This document shows positions 16,515 through 24,128 of a stretch of 64,000 nucleotides of DNA, one piece after another. Within the stretch, counting starts at the first letter, position 1. Every line of letters begins with the position of its first letter. The stretch lies in the NCBI RefSeq assembly GCF_003710905.1, contig NZ_RHHV01000005.1, positions 678,710 through 742,709 on the forward strand. Reading direction: 5' to 3'. A program made the position numbers and the translations under genes. Under the pieces are notes generated by a model, which saw nothing but the letters and a program-made list of their open reading frames with translations, had not been told where the DNA came from and did not search any database. The stretch is from Brevibacillus parabrevis. Lineage in GTDB: Bacteria; Bacillota; Bacilli; Brevibacillales; Brevibacillaceae.

Positions 16515-17399
16515 TTAAAACGGGATTTGAAATTGTTGGAAAAACCAGTTGTCATCGCGTTTTCTCTGGGCGAGGTAGCGGATGCGCTGGGCAGCTGCTC
16601 CAGATGTCAGCACGTCGTCTTCGATTTCGCTGGCATTTGCGTACACGATGAGCTTCTTCGTGGCTTCAATCCGCTGTTCGCTAAAATGGCTGTACGCCAT
16701 CCGCAGCATATTGTAGTAGATGTGCTCATGCACCACTGTATAAGGATGAGTTTGCCTGAACAGATGACGAATTTTCACGGAAGGGTGGACAAAGCAGGTG
16801 AAGCCGAACAGCCACATTTTGATGGAAAACTCGATGTCTTCAAAGCCCCACACGCGGAACCCGCGATCGAATCCGCCGACCTTCATGAAAGCTTCTCGCG
16901 TGACAATAAAGCAGCCCCCTGGCAAAATCGCAATCGGAGCAGGCCGCTGCGGATTCGGATACCAGACGACGCCCAGCTTTTGATCAAGCTTTTGGCCGTA
17001 GCCGATTTTGTGCGGCTCTGTCATGGAGGCGATCCCCGGTGCGACGCCGTCCGCTTTTTTGGTGAGGATCAGCTCCAGCATGCGATCGATCCAGAAATTT
17101 TCAAAAGCGAGGTGCGCATCGCAAAAGATCAAAAACCTGCCCTGCGCGTGATCGACGCCCAAATTTCTCGCGGCGGCTGCTCCGATCCCTTCTGTCGTGA
17201 TCAGCTTGATGTTTGACGGGTTTTCCTGATTGCGCAAAAAATGACAGCCATTATCAGTAGAAGCATCGTCGACCACGATGACTTCATAGGTCATATTGGT
17301 TCTCGCATTGACGAGAGAAGTAATCGTTGTGCGCACATTGTCTCCTTCGTTTTTGACAGGGATGATAATAGAGACCAATGGCGGTTGCTCGACGGACAT
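16515..17399 (-). CDS. GT2 glycosyltransferase with GalNAc-transferase-like layout
   Basis: A 294-residue cytoplasmic GT-A enzyme. The N-terminus shows VSIIIPVKNEGDNV and VIVVDDASTDNG; a metal-binding CDAH takes the place of the usual DxD, and GFRVWGFEDIEFSIKMWLFG follows. The DxH metal site and the W-G-x-E-D/N-x-E segment recall polypeptide GalNAc-transferases (GT27 and bacterial GT2 relatives), which start O-glycans on Ser/Thr. I place the start at 17399, seven bases after AAAGGAG; the frame extends further upstream without support. It precedes the Thr/Pro-bearing SPOCS-like gene on the same strand, which would make that protein a possible acceptor. Donor and acceptor are not known. Confidence 0.8.
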   Translation of the reverse strand: MSVEQPPLVSIIIPVKNEGDNVRTTITSLVNARTNMTYEVIVVDDASTDNGCHFLRNQENPSNIKLITTEGIGAAAARNLGVDHAQGRFLIFCDAHLAFENFWIDRMLELILTKKADGVAPGIASMTEPHKIGYGQKLDQKLGVVWYPNPQRPAPIAILPGGCFIVTREAFMKVGGFDRGFRVWGFEDIEFSIKMWLFGFTCFVHPSVKIRHLFRQTHPYTVVHEHIYYNMLRMAYSHFSEQRIEATKKLIVYANASEIEDDVLTSGAAAQRIRYLAQRKRDDNWFFQQFQIPF

Positions 17400-17471
17400 A
17401 TGACCACTCCTTTCTAGTAGCCATGGTATGCCGCACGTCAGGGGAGGGAACGCCCGCTGCCAAATTTGCTC

Positions 17472-17499
17472 ACTCTTGGCACTAGGCATTCATACAATA
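17472..17499 (+). promoter_or_regulatory. Sigma-K promoter
   Basis: AC at 17472, then 17 bases, then CATACAATA at 17491. This satisfies the full sigma-K consensus (CATAnnnTA), and CATACAAT also fits the sigma-E -10. The predicted transcript would start about 30 bases before the ATG at 17539. It is the best of several such motifs in the region. Confidence 0.6.
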
Positions 17500-17538
17500 T
17501 CGCGGAGAGTCTAGATCGTGTCGTGAGGAGTGAAAAGG

Positions 17539-19068
17539 ATGGACGTCGAGGTATATTACAGCGGGCAGCGTGGCGGGACCATGCCGTATGCGGCTCTGCC
17601 TGCTTTTCGATTGTTTTGCAAGCAAAACGGATTTCAATTGAAATGGGACCCGAAACAGAAGCGGATCGATCTCGATTCGGGCCTGAAAGGGAAAGTGTGC
17701 GTTCTTTTTACAGGCGGCCAAACGACGGAAACTGCCTACGAGTGGGATGTGCTGGGGAAAGTCCAGCGCTTCGTTTCTGATTATGGAATGGAAGTGGTGC
17801 TGACGAAAAACAACCTCAGCCTGGCGAAAAATACGGATGTTGCGATCCGCTTCAGCATGAAGGAACTGCGCTTGCTGGAAAAGCCGCGGCTGGTTTTATA
17901 TCCGCACGAAAATGAGCGGCAGAGAGAGCTGATCCGCTGCTTGCAGCAAGAACTGAAGCAGACGGGGATAGCGTGCCAGCAAAAAGCGAGCAAAGCGCCC
18001 AAACAAGCGGGCGGAATCGTGCATATCCAGTTGCAAATTCCGATTCACACGGAAGTGTACAAAAGAAAAGCTTACGGCGAAAAAATAGCCTTCTATCTTG
18101 CTTCGGGCATTTTGGAATATTTTCAAAACGGCTTGCACATTCAGCCGCTTGCTTACCTTCCCCCGAACATATTGAAGCTGTTCTACTCCAGCGTCTGGTC
18201 GTCCGAGCAAAGTCAGCTGACCACAAGCACAAGCGACGATGAGGAATTGCTTGCAGAAGTGGAGGAGCTGCTTGACCAGGCAGATGAGCACGATTGCGAG
18301 CAAATCGAGAGCGAAGCTGGCGAGGAGCAAGCCGAGGCGCCAGTCATGACGGCACAGGCGGCGCTAGACGTTCAGGAGGAACAGACAGCAGTAGCGAGCC
18401 TGCAAAAGGCGGAACAGCCGCAGGCAGAGCAAGTGGTTCAGCAAGAGCAGGAAGTTGCTGCACACCTGGCAGAAGAGGTAGTCGCATCGCAGGAGCGAGA
18501 GCAACCACGGGAACCGCACGCAGCCGTCCTCCATATAGAAGAAGCAGCTCCCGAACAAACAGAGGAACAGGAACAGGAGCAAGAACAGGCTGTAGAAGCG
18601 CGCACAGCCGCAGAAGTGTTTTTTGACTACACATTGATTCACTCAGACTCCAATGAAAAACCGTATTTGCTAATAGGCACTCTGCAAGTCAAAAACACGG
18701 GAACAGAGGTGCTGTACAATCCGATCGTTTGCCTGCGGGTAAGCCCAGCCGATTCGATCAAGATGGGCGGGCAAATTTTGCCGCCGCGGCTGGTCGAGAC
18801 ATTGGCTGTGCAAGGCAGCAACGGCTTGAAAGGCTGGCGGTATCTTGATGACGACTGGTTTACCCAAGCGATGGAGCGCGGCGAATACTGGATTGCTCCG
18901 ATCCAGCCTGTCGCGATCCCTCCGCAGTCAGCGGAAGCTTTTCAAAATTTCCAGGTGTCTTTTTTGAAGCAGGATTCGGGCAAGGCGATCGTTGTAGAAG
19001 GAGTCGTTCTCTGCAATGACCAATCCGTGCATTTTTCGGCGAACAACCGGATTGCTGTTTCGTTCTAG
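17539..19068 (+). CDS. Sporulation-linked protein with degenerate amidase-like domain
   Basis: A 509-residue protein I cannot name. Residues about 55-210 follow the layout of N-acetylmuramoyl-L-alanine amidase (Amidase_3) domains (VCVLFTGGQTTETAYEWD, YGMEVVLTKNN, NTDVAIRF), but the zinc-ligand histidine of the opening motif is absent, so it is probably not catalytic. Residues about 235-350 are a low-complexity Glu/Gln/Ala region. The last 155 residues form a beta-rich domain (LIGTLQVKNTGTEVLYNPIV, GGQILPPRLVETLAV). There is no signal peptide. The start is the ATG at 17539, eight bases after AGGAG. The sigma-K-type promoter and the neighbours suggest a mother-cell, spore-outer-layer role. Confidence 0.6.
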   Translation: MDVEVYYSGQRGGTMPYAALPAFRLFCKQNGFQLKWDPKQKRIDLDSGLKGKVCVLFTGGQTTETAYEWDVLGKVQRFVSDYGMEVVLTKNNLSLAKNTDVAIRFSMKELRLLEKPRLVLYPHENERQRELIRCLQQELKQTGIACQQKASKAPKQAGGIVHIQLQIPIHTEVYKRKAYGEKIAFYLASGILEYFQNGLHIQPLAYLPPNILKLFYSSVWSSEQSQLTTSTSDDEELLAEVEELLDQADEHDCEQIESEAGEEQAEAPVMTAQAALDVQEEQTAVASLQKAEQPQAEQVVQQEQEVAAHLAEEVVASQEREQPREPHAAVLHIEEAAPEQTEEQEQEQEQAVEARTAAEVFFDYTLIHSDSNEKPYLLIGTLQVKNTGTEVLYNPIVCLRVSPADSIKMGGQILPPRLVETLAVQGSNGLKGWRYLDDDWFTQAMERGEYWIAPIQPVAIPPQSAEAFQNFQVSFLKQDSGKAIVVEGVVLCNDQSVHFSANNRIAVSF

Positions 19069-19079
19069 GCACAGGCAAA

Positions 19080-19115
19080 AAAAGCCACCATTTCGATAGC
19101 GAAATGATGGCTTTT
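19080..19115. terminator. Bidirectional terminator
   Basis: AAAAGCCACCATTTCG and CGAAATGATGGCTTTT pair (one G-U) around a 4-base loop, between two convergent genes, with A and T tracts suited to both directions. Confidence 0.9.
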
Positions 19116-19128
19116 ACATTCAGCGAGC

Positions 19129-20211
19129 TTACTTTTTCAAAAACATTTGGACGAACGTTTTTCCGTAAGGGCCGCCATTGACTACAGCGATTCCCACATA
19201 GTCATACGTAGGGCTGAGGATGTTGGTCTTGTGGCCCGAAGAGTTCATGAACATTTGATGGGCACCGCTTACCGACGGATTTTGGGCAATGTTTTCAGCT
19301 GCCGCCATATAATTGATACCAAAGGTGTCCATCATCTGGAAAGGCGAACCGTACGTCGGAGAAGTGTGGCTGAAGTAGCCTTTGGTCACCATCTCCTGGG
19401 CTTTGACTCGCGCTACTTTGACCAGTTGCATATCGACCTGGTACGGCGCGAGTCCGCGGCTCGTGCGCTCCTGATTGACCAACTGGACCATTTCCTTTTC
19501 GTCAGCAGTCAAATCGGCTGGCAAAGGAACGGTCGTGCCAGTGCCCGGGTTTTGCGGTTTTTCCGGCTGTGTTGGCGTCACAGGCGGTGTCGGGGTTGGC
19601 GTTGGTGTCGGTGTCGGAGTTGGCTTCGGATTGTTCTTGTTGTTCTTGTACTGCTCCTCAATCGCCTTGTACGTTTTCGCGTCGGCTTCCCCGGTCAAAG
19701 TCTGCTTGTTGCGGGATTGAAACAGCATGACGGCAAAACGGGTAGAGTCATCATAAGTGCCTGTCGCAGTCACCTTGTAGCCGAGGTTGGCGAGCATGGC
19801 TTGCAAATCTTTGACGCGCTCACCTGTAGAGCCGAGTTTCAGGGTGACAGCTGGTTCGGCAGGCTTGCTTGGCGTCTCCGGTTTGGGAGCCGGTTTTGTC
19901 TTTTGCGCCTTGTACACTTTGTTCAGCTTGTCGTAAGTCGCTTTGTTCACAATTCCCGTTTGCTTGAGCTTGTACTTTTTCTGGAATTGCTTGACGTTGT
20001 ACACGGTGTCGACGGTATAGAGCTTGTCTACTTTCAGCTTGTGGTCAAAATGCAGGGCATCGAGCATTTTCTCCACTTCGAGCACGCGTGCATTATTCAT
20101 CCCCTTTTTCAGAGGGGTAAATGTTGTTTTTGCAAATGCAGGTTGTCCGATCATGGTGAAGGTGACGGACAGGGAAAGGATAGCTGCAATCTTCGAAATG
20201 TTGCGATTCAT
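19129..20211 (-). CDS. Secreted CAP-domain protein with peptidoglycan-binding repeats
   Basis: A 360-residue exported protein. It has a signal peptide (cleavage near QPAFA, residue about 27) and a first PG_binding_1-like helix bundle (residues about 33-90). A basic Pro linker is followed by a second PG-binding repeat (about 115-180) and a (PT)n linker. The C-terminal SCP/CAP domain (about 235-360) contains LVNQERTSRGLAPY, GYFSHTSPTYGSPF, AAENIAQ and MNSSGHKTNIL, as in YkwD-type proteins. Such proteins bind the wall or spore cortex; their biochemical role is poorly defined. The start at 20211 has AGAAAGGCG upstream. Longer in-frame extensions have no support. Confidence 0.88.
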   Translation of the reverse strand: MNRNISKIAAILSLSVTFTMIGQPAFAKTTFTPLKKGMNNARVLEVEKMLDALHFDHKLKVDKLYTVDTVYNVKQFQKKYKLKQTGIVNKATYDKLNKVYKAQKTKPAPKPETPSKPAEPAVTLKLGSTGERVKDLQAMLANLGYKVTATGTYDDSTRFAVMLFQSRNKQTLTGEADAKTYKAIEEQYKNNKNNPKPTPTPTPTPTPTPPVTPTQPEKPQNPGTGTTVPLPADLTADEKEMVQLVNQERTSRGLAPYQVDMQLVKVARVKAQEMVTKGYFSHTSPTYGSPFQMMDTFGINYMAAAENIAQNPSVSGAHQMFMNSSGHKTNILSPTYDYVGIAVVNGGPYGKTFVQMFLKK

Positions 20212-20305
20212 GTCATCACGCCTTTCTCTGGTTTGTCGCCCTCCAATGGTACCCGATATTGTTTGGGGAAAGAAACCACAAAATATTGGAAAGAGGGAAA
20301 ATTCG

Positions 20306-20650
20306 ATGTTTGGCATCTCGTGGATTGACCTGGTCATTCTCGTGCTGGCCAGCTTTCGCCTCACCCATTTGATTGTGTATGACGAGATCACGTCGTTTCT
20401 TCGCAACCCGTTTTTTACCGTCGTGTACGAGGCAGACGCGACCGGACAAATGAATCGGCAGTATCGTTTTAAAGGGGGAAAAATCCGCCGCTTTTTTGGC
20501 GAATTGCTCAGTTGCCACTGGTGCACGGGCATTTGGGTAGCTGTGGCGACAGTGGCGGTCTACGCGTATGTACCAGCCGCCTATCCCATCTTGTTGCTGC
20601 TGGCGATTGCAGGGGCGGCGGCTGTTCTGGAGACGAGGCTGTACATGTGA
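20306..20650 (+). CDS. DUF1360 (YjcA-like) membrane protein
   Basis: A 114-residue membrane protein of the DUF1360 family. It has a hydrophobic N-terminus (DLVILVLASFRLTHLIVYDE), the family signature LLSCHWCTGIWVA and two C-terminal transmembrane stretches. B. subtilis YjcA, of the same family, is a sporulation-associated protein, which agrees with the neighbourhood; the molecular role is unknown. The ATG at 20306 follows AAGAGGG by eight bases. The stop is only 16 bases from the convergent glycosyltransferase stop, with no terminator visible between. Confidence 0.8.
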   Translation: MFGISWIDLVILVLASFRLTHLIVYDEITSFLRNPFFTVVYEADATGQMNRQYRFKGGKIRRFFGELLSCHWCTGIWVAVATVAVYAYVPAAYPILLLLAIAGAAAVLETRLYM

Positions 20651-20666
20651 AGCATGCGCAGGGTCT

Positions 20667-21854
20667 TTAGGCTCGCGAAAAAGCTTGATACACAACAAAT
20701 TCATCATGAGACAGCGGGATCACTTCCTCGGCCTGATAACCTCCGACCAGCTTGTTTTGCAGATGCGGGACGGTCGCCGGGGCTGTCAAGGAAGAAGCGA
20801 TGTCTACGCGATGCACGTTTGTTCGCGGGTCGAGCGGGATTTCCAGGGCGAACTGCGACTTTTCGACGGTGAAAGACTTGGCCCGGGCTCCGTTGACGAG
20901 AGCGGTCAGTTGAAAAGGTTTGGGCAGCTTTGCTGGCGCACCGGGAATTTTGCCTTTGATCAGCAAAATATGTGCCGGCTTGTCAGGGTCAGACTGAATG
21001 ATCGTGCGCAAGACGGGAGGCGCCCATGTGTCCGGGAAGCGGTTCGTGCTGGTAATACGAGTGGAGTTGGAAGGAAACGACTTGAATATTTTCAGCAAGT
21101 CAATTACGCCCATCCCCCGATATTGCGAGACGTGCGAGATCCAGCCGCTCGGGATGCTCGAATAGTGCTTGGCGAGCGATTTGAACACTTCCGGGATTCC
21201 GACCGAATGCCACTGCGTCGTCGATTTGCAGGTGGCGTGGATGCGGGCATTGGCGAAAAACTCCGGAACAAAGCCAATTTGATGAAATTTGGCGATGCGC
21301 ATCCAAAGCTCGTAGTCCATGCAAAAGTTCAGCTTTTCGTCCACGCCCTTCATGTGGGTGATGACATTGCGGCGAATAAACGCGGCGGGCTGGCAGATGC
21401 AGCACGTGTAGTAAAGCTGCTTGGCATCGGCGTGCGAGGAGGGAAACGTATTGACTGCCTGGCTATGTTCATTGATGACCTGACATTTTCCATGAACCAT
21501 TCCCCAAGCCGGATGCTGCAATAAAGCGTGGACAGCCTTGCGAATCGCTCCGGGAAGATAGGTGTCGTCCGAGTTGAGCCAGCCGATGATGGTTCCTTGC
21601 GCCATGGCAAAACCTTTGTTGAGCGCATGGGATTGTCCGTTGTCCGGTTCGGAAATATATCGGAAGCGGCTGTCCGCACTGGCGTATTCCTGCAAAATGG
21701 CGAGTGTTCCATCCGTCGAACCGCCGTCGATCACGAGCATTTCCAGGTTCGGGTAGTCCTGGAGCAGCACGCTGTTGATCGTTTCGCGAATGAATCTGGC
21801 CTGGTTGAAGGAGGGGGTTACGATACTGACGAGAGGCAGCTGCCCGCTAGACAT
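20667..21854 (-). CDS. GT2 glycosyltransferase
   Basis: A 395-residue enzyme. The GT-A domain occupies residues about 5-260, with VSIVTPSFNQARFIRETI, LVIDGGSTDGT, SHALNKG and the metal-binding GWLNSDD; MDYELWMRIAK follows. The remaining 130 residues form an extra beta-rich domain with DKPAHILLIKGKIPG. The same two-part architecture recurs in the enzyme at 31917-33158, so the two are paralogues. I use the ATG at 21854, eight bases after AAGGAG; the GTG nine bases earlier overlaps that site. A perfect CATAnnnTA motif lies about 55 bases upstream. Sugar specificity is unknown. Confidence 0.88.
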   Translation of the reverse strand: MSSGQLPLVSIVTPSFNQARFIRETINSVLLQDYPNLEMLVIDGGSTDGTLAILQEYASADSRFRYISEPDNGQSHALNKGFAMAQGTIIGWLNSDDTYLPGAIRKAVHALLQHPAWGMVHGKCQVINEHSQAVNTFPSSHADAKQLYYTCCICQPAAFIRRNVITHMKGVDEKLNFCMDYELWMRIAKFHQIGFVPEFFANARIHATCKSTTQWHSVGIPEVFKSLAKHYSSIPSGWISHVSQYRGMGVIDLLKIFKSFPSNSTRITSTNRFPDTWAPPVLRTIIQSDPDKPAHILLIKGKIPGAPAKLPKPFQLTALVNGARAKSFTVEKSQFALEIPLDPRTNVHRVDIASSLTAPATVPHLQNKLVGGYQAEEVIPLSHDEFVVYQAFSRA

Positions 21855-21908
21855 TTCTGTCACTCCTTTTCAAAAAGTCAGCGCAAAAAAGAAATGGCAC
21901 GCCTGCAA

Positions 21909-21917
21909 TACCATATG
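21909..21917 (-). promoter_or_regulatory. Sigma-K-like -10 element
   Basis: CATATGGTA on the minus strand matches CATAnnnTA exactly, about 55 bases upstream of the glycosyltransferase ATG. The -35 AC is not at the ideal distance. Confidence 0.35.
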
Positions 21918-21974
21918 TACAAGAACCGGATTTGGCATCGGGATACGTTTCTTATTTTGACAGATTCCCATAGC

Positions 21975-22018
21975 AAAAAGGTGTGGCGCCCTCGCTTGCA
22001 GGAGGGAGCGCACACCTT
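21975..22018 (-). terminator. Rho-independent terminator after the methyltransferase
   Basis: AAGGTGTG...CACACCTT with additional paired bases forms a long stem, followed on the minus strand by TTTTT. It lies about 30 bases after the stop of the methyltransferase gene. Confidence 0.85.
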
Positions 22019-22049
22019 GATAGACGCACATGGCGAGATTGTGCTTACC

Positions 22050-22877
22050 TTACAAATAGTCCGGCACCAGACCCGGGTTGCGGTAAATGCGCAGCAGTTC
22101 CGCGTACGAATCGGCAGCTGTTTCCCGTCCGCTGATGGCCCGCGCAACCATCGTGACGCGGCCGATCGGGTAGTCGTTTTTGGTCCCGGAGTTGACGGTT
22201 GTGATGCTTTGCGGCAATACTTCGAAAAGCGTGCTGGCGAGCATCTCCCGCAAACATCTGATCGAAGGCACCCAGTAGGTCGTTATATCGTGGTAGATTC
22301 TGTTCATATTTCCCGGAGGGCCGTTGAAGATCATTCTTGATTCGTTGTCGTCGAGGATGCAAGCCGTCTCCAACAGCAGATGTCCGCCAGTCTTGATCAC
22401 ACTGCGCGCTTGCGACAGCGTCCACAAAGGATCGCGGACGTGGTAGAGCAGTCCGGTATGCTGAACGATATCGAACAGGTTGTGGCGAATTTGCTGCGGG
22501 AACGGCAACGGAGCGGAGAAATCGTCCATCAGCAGCACTTTCAAACCTTCCCACAAGTTGTAGGGAGAAATGTTATACAGCGGAAGAACCTTGCTTTCGA
22601 GAATGTCTTTGCACAGTTCAAAGTTGGAGTACAGCGGCTGCATGCAGTCGGTGGCGACGACGAGCGAGGCTCCGAGCTTTTCTGCTTCAAACGCCCACAT
22701 TCCGTCGAAGCTGGCAATGTCCAGCACCCGTTTCCCTGCGTAATTGATGTGCGCTCTGGATTTGCGCGTACTGTCCCAAAGTGGCTCCAAAATTTTCAGG
22801 CCAGGAGTTGCGATCCCGGGACGCAACTGAATTTTATGGTACCAGGTGCGCTTGGCCAATCTCCGCCAAAATTTCAC
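22050..22877 (-). CDS. Class I SAM-dependent methyltransferase (DUF1698/CmoB-like fold)
   Basis: A 275-residue methyltransferase. The SAM motif I is VLDIASFDGMWAFEAEKLGA, followed by an acidic motif II region (VVATD), VQHTGLLYHVRDPLWTL and GGHLLLETACI. The combination resembles Methyltransf_9 (DUF1698) proteins, many of which occur in glycan clusters rather than acting on tRNA. It probably methylates a sugar of the locally made glycan. The start is a GTG with GGGAGG 14 bases upstream, a wide spacing; no better start exists in frame. A CATAnnnTA motif is present upstream. Confidence 0.8.
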   Translation of the reverse strand: MKFWRRLAKRTWYHKIQLRPGIATPGLKILEPLWDSTRKSRAHINYAGKRVLDIASFDGMWAFEAEKLGASLVVATDCMQPLYSNFELCKDILESKVLPLYNISPYNLWEGLKVLLMDDFSAPLPFPQQIRHNLFDIVQHTGLLYHVRDPLWTLSQARSVIKTGGHLLLETACILDDNESRMIFNGPPGNMNRIYHDITTYWVPSIRCLREMLASTLFEVLPQSITTVNSGTKNDYPIGRVTMVARAISGRETAADSYAELLRIYRNPGLVPDYL

Positions 22878-22954
22878 TGTCTGTCCATGTTCCTCCCACT
22901 CATGTCCCTCCTTCAGAAGAATCGGTGTCTAGGCAAAATGCGATCATGCTACAT

Positions 22955-22963
22955 TACGATATG
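22955..22963 (-). promoter_or_regulatory. Sigma-K-like -10 element
   Basis: CATATCGTA on the minus strand matches CATAnnnTA exactly, about 78 bases upstream of the methyltransferase start. There is no AC at the expected -35 spacing. Confidence 0.3.
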
Positions 22964-23111
22964 AACGCCGCAGATGTCGGGAAACGGGTGTAATCCCCCA
23001 TTCTCAGGCGCATGGCGGCGGATTTAGGCGTCCGGTACAAGCAGTGGCCGTTTCCGGCACGATCCGAAAAGCATACGGTGGAGGAAAAGGAATGTACAGG
23101 AGGGTGCGCCA

Positions 23112-23960
23112 ATGACCTTGCCTATCATTTTCATGCACAGGGACGATGAGGATTATTTAGCCTACAGTTTGCGGCAAGCCAAGATGAGCAATCCCCGCTC
23201 TCCCGTTTACTTGCTCGGCAGGGAGGCTAACCGGAAATACGCCTCGTCCGGCGCCATGCATGTCATGATGGATTCGTATATGCAGACAGCGCAGATGTTC
23301 GCCAAGGTGTATCAGCACATGCATGTCATGAGCTACGAATATAATTTGTTCTGCTTTCAGCGCTGGTTTATTCTCCGCGACTTCATGCGCAAAAACCGGA
23401 TACAAGGCTGCTTTTACCTCGATTCGGACGTGATGCTCTACACCCAGGTCAACAAGCCGGAATACCGGGCGTTTTCCATGGAGTTTGCGTGGACAAGTTT
23501 CGTAGGCTTGGATACGCTGGATCGTTTCTGCAATTTGACGATGCAATACTTTGTGAATCCGCAGATGTTTCGGCTGCTCGTGCAAAAAACGATCGAGCTT
23601 GACCAGGTGATCGAAGGGGTTCCGCTGGTGTCGGACATGGTGCTGTGCCTGCTTTATTTCCGTTCTTACTCCGGCCAGGCGCATACGCATGGAACGTTCG
23701 GCGACAGCTTCTTCGACGAAAATATTAACCGCCCGCGGTGGGCAGAGAGTCTTTCGGGCAAGAAAAAAGTGTACGCCATCGACGGACAGCTCTACTGCAA
23801 GGATCTGGCCAGCGGTGCCCTCAAGCGGCTAAATTCGTTGCATTTCCAGGGGCTTACGGCCAAAAGCTACATGAAAGATTTCTGGCTCCCCCATATCCCC
23901 AGGCAACCCGGCGTTCATTATTACGACTATGCATCGTCCCAATGGACCATACAGAACTGA
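23112..23960 (+). CDS. Glycosyltransferase-like protein with DxD motif
   Basis: A 282-residue soluble protein. It opens with LPIIFMHRDDEDYLAYSL, has an RWFILRDFM segment, and carries a DxD metal/nucleotide-sugar motif in YLDSDVMLYTQV. The C-terminal half holds the substrate-side region (VSDMVLCLLYFRSY, GDSFFDENINRPRWA, LHFQGLTAK). This is the usual layout of GT-A transferases in polysaccharide loci, but I cannot name the family. GGAGGG lies seven bases before the ATG. It starts a plus-strand group with manC and the CDP-sugar genes. Function is inferred. Confidence 0.65.
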   Translation: MTLPIIFMHRDDEDYLAYSLRQAKMSNPRSPVYLLGREANRKYASSGAMHVMMDSYMQTAQMFAKVYQHMHVMSYEYNLFCFQRWFILRDFMRKNRIQGCFYLDSDVMLYTQVNKPEYRAFSMEFAWTSFVGLDTLDRFCNLTMQYFVNPQMFRLLVQKTIELDQVIEGVPLVSDMVLCLLYFRSYSGQAHTHGTFGDSFFDENINRPRWAESLSGKKKVYAIDGQLYCKDLASGALKRLNSLHFQGLTAKSYMKDFWLPHIPRQPGVHYYDYASSQWTIQN

Positions 23961-24128
23961 AGCTCATGCCCCGGCGAATCGCGTCGGGGTATTTGTCTAC
24001 TAGGCTAGTGATTGCCGGTTTTCCAAAAAGCGGGAGAATCGACCATTTTCGCGTACCAAACAGTCACCCTCTACCAACTTTTCATATGATGATTCATGCA
24101 TGAAGTTTAACGGACAGAGGTGGCCTGG

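Noticed and set aside
17478..17493. TGGCAC as a second sigma-54 promoter
   Set aside because: The -12 TTGC is missing at the required spacing; the overlapping CATACAATA gives a better sigma-K reading.
23969..23994. CCCCG/CGGGG hairpin after the 23112 glycosyltransferase-like gene as a terminator
   Set aside because: Only five certain pairs and an interrupted T run; it could reduce but probably does not stop transcription toward manC, so it was not listed as a feature.
24093..24104. Perfect palindrome TTCATGCATGAA upstream of manC
   Set aside because: A 12-base palindrome is expected several times by chance in 64 kb, and no second copy or known operator resemblance was found.
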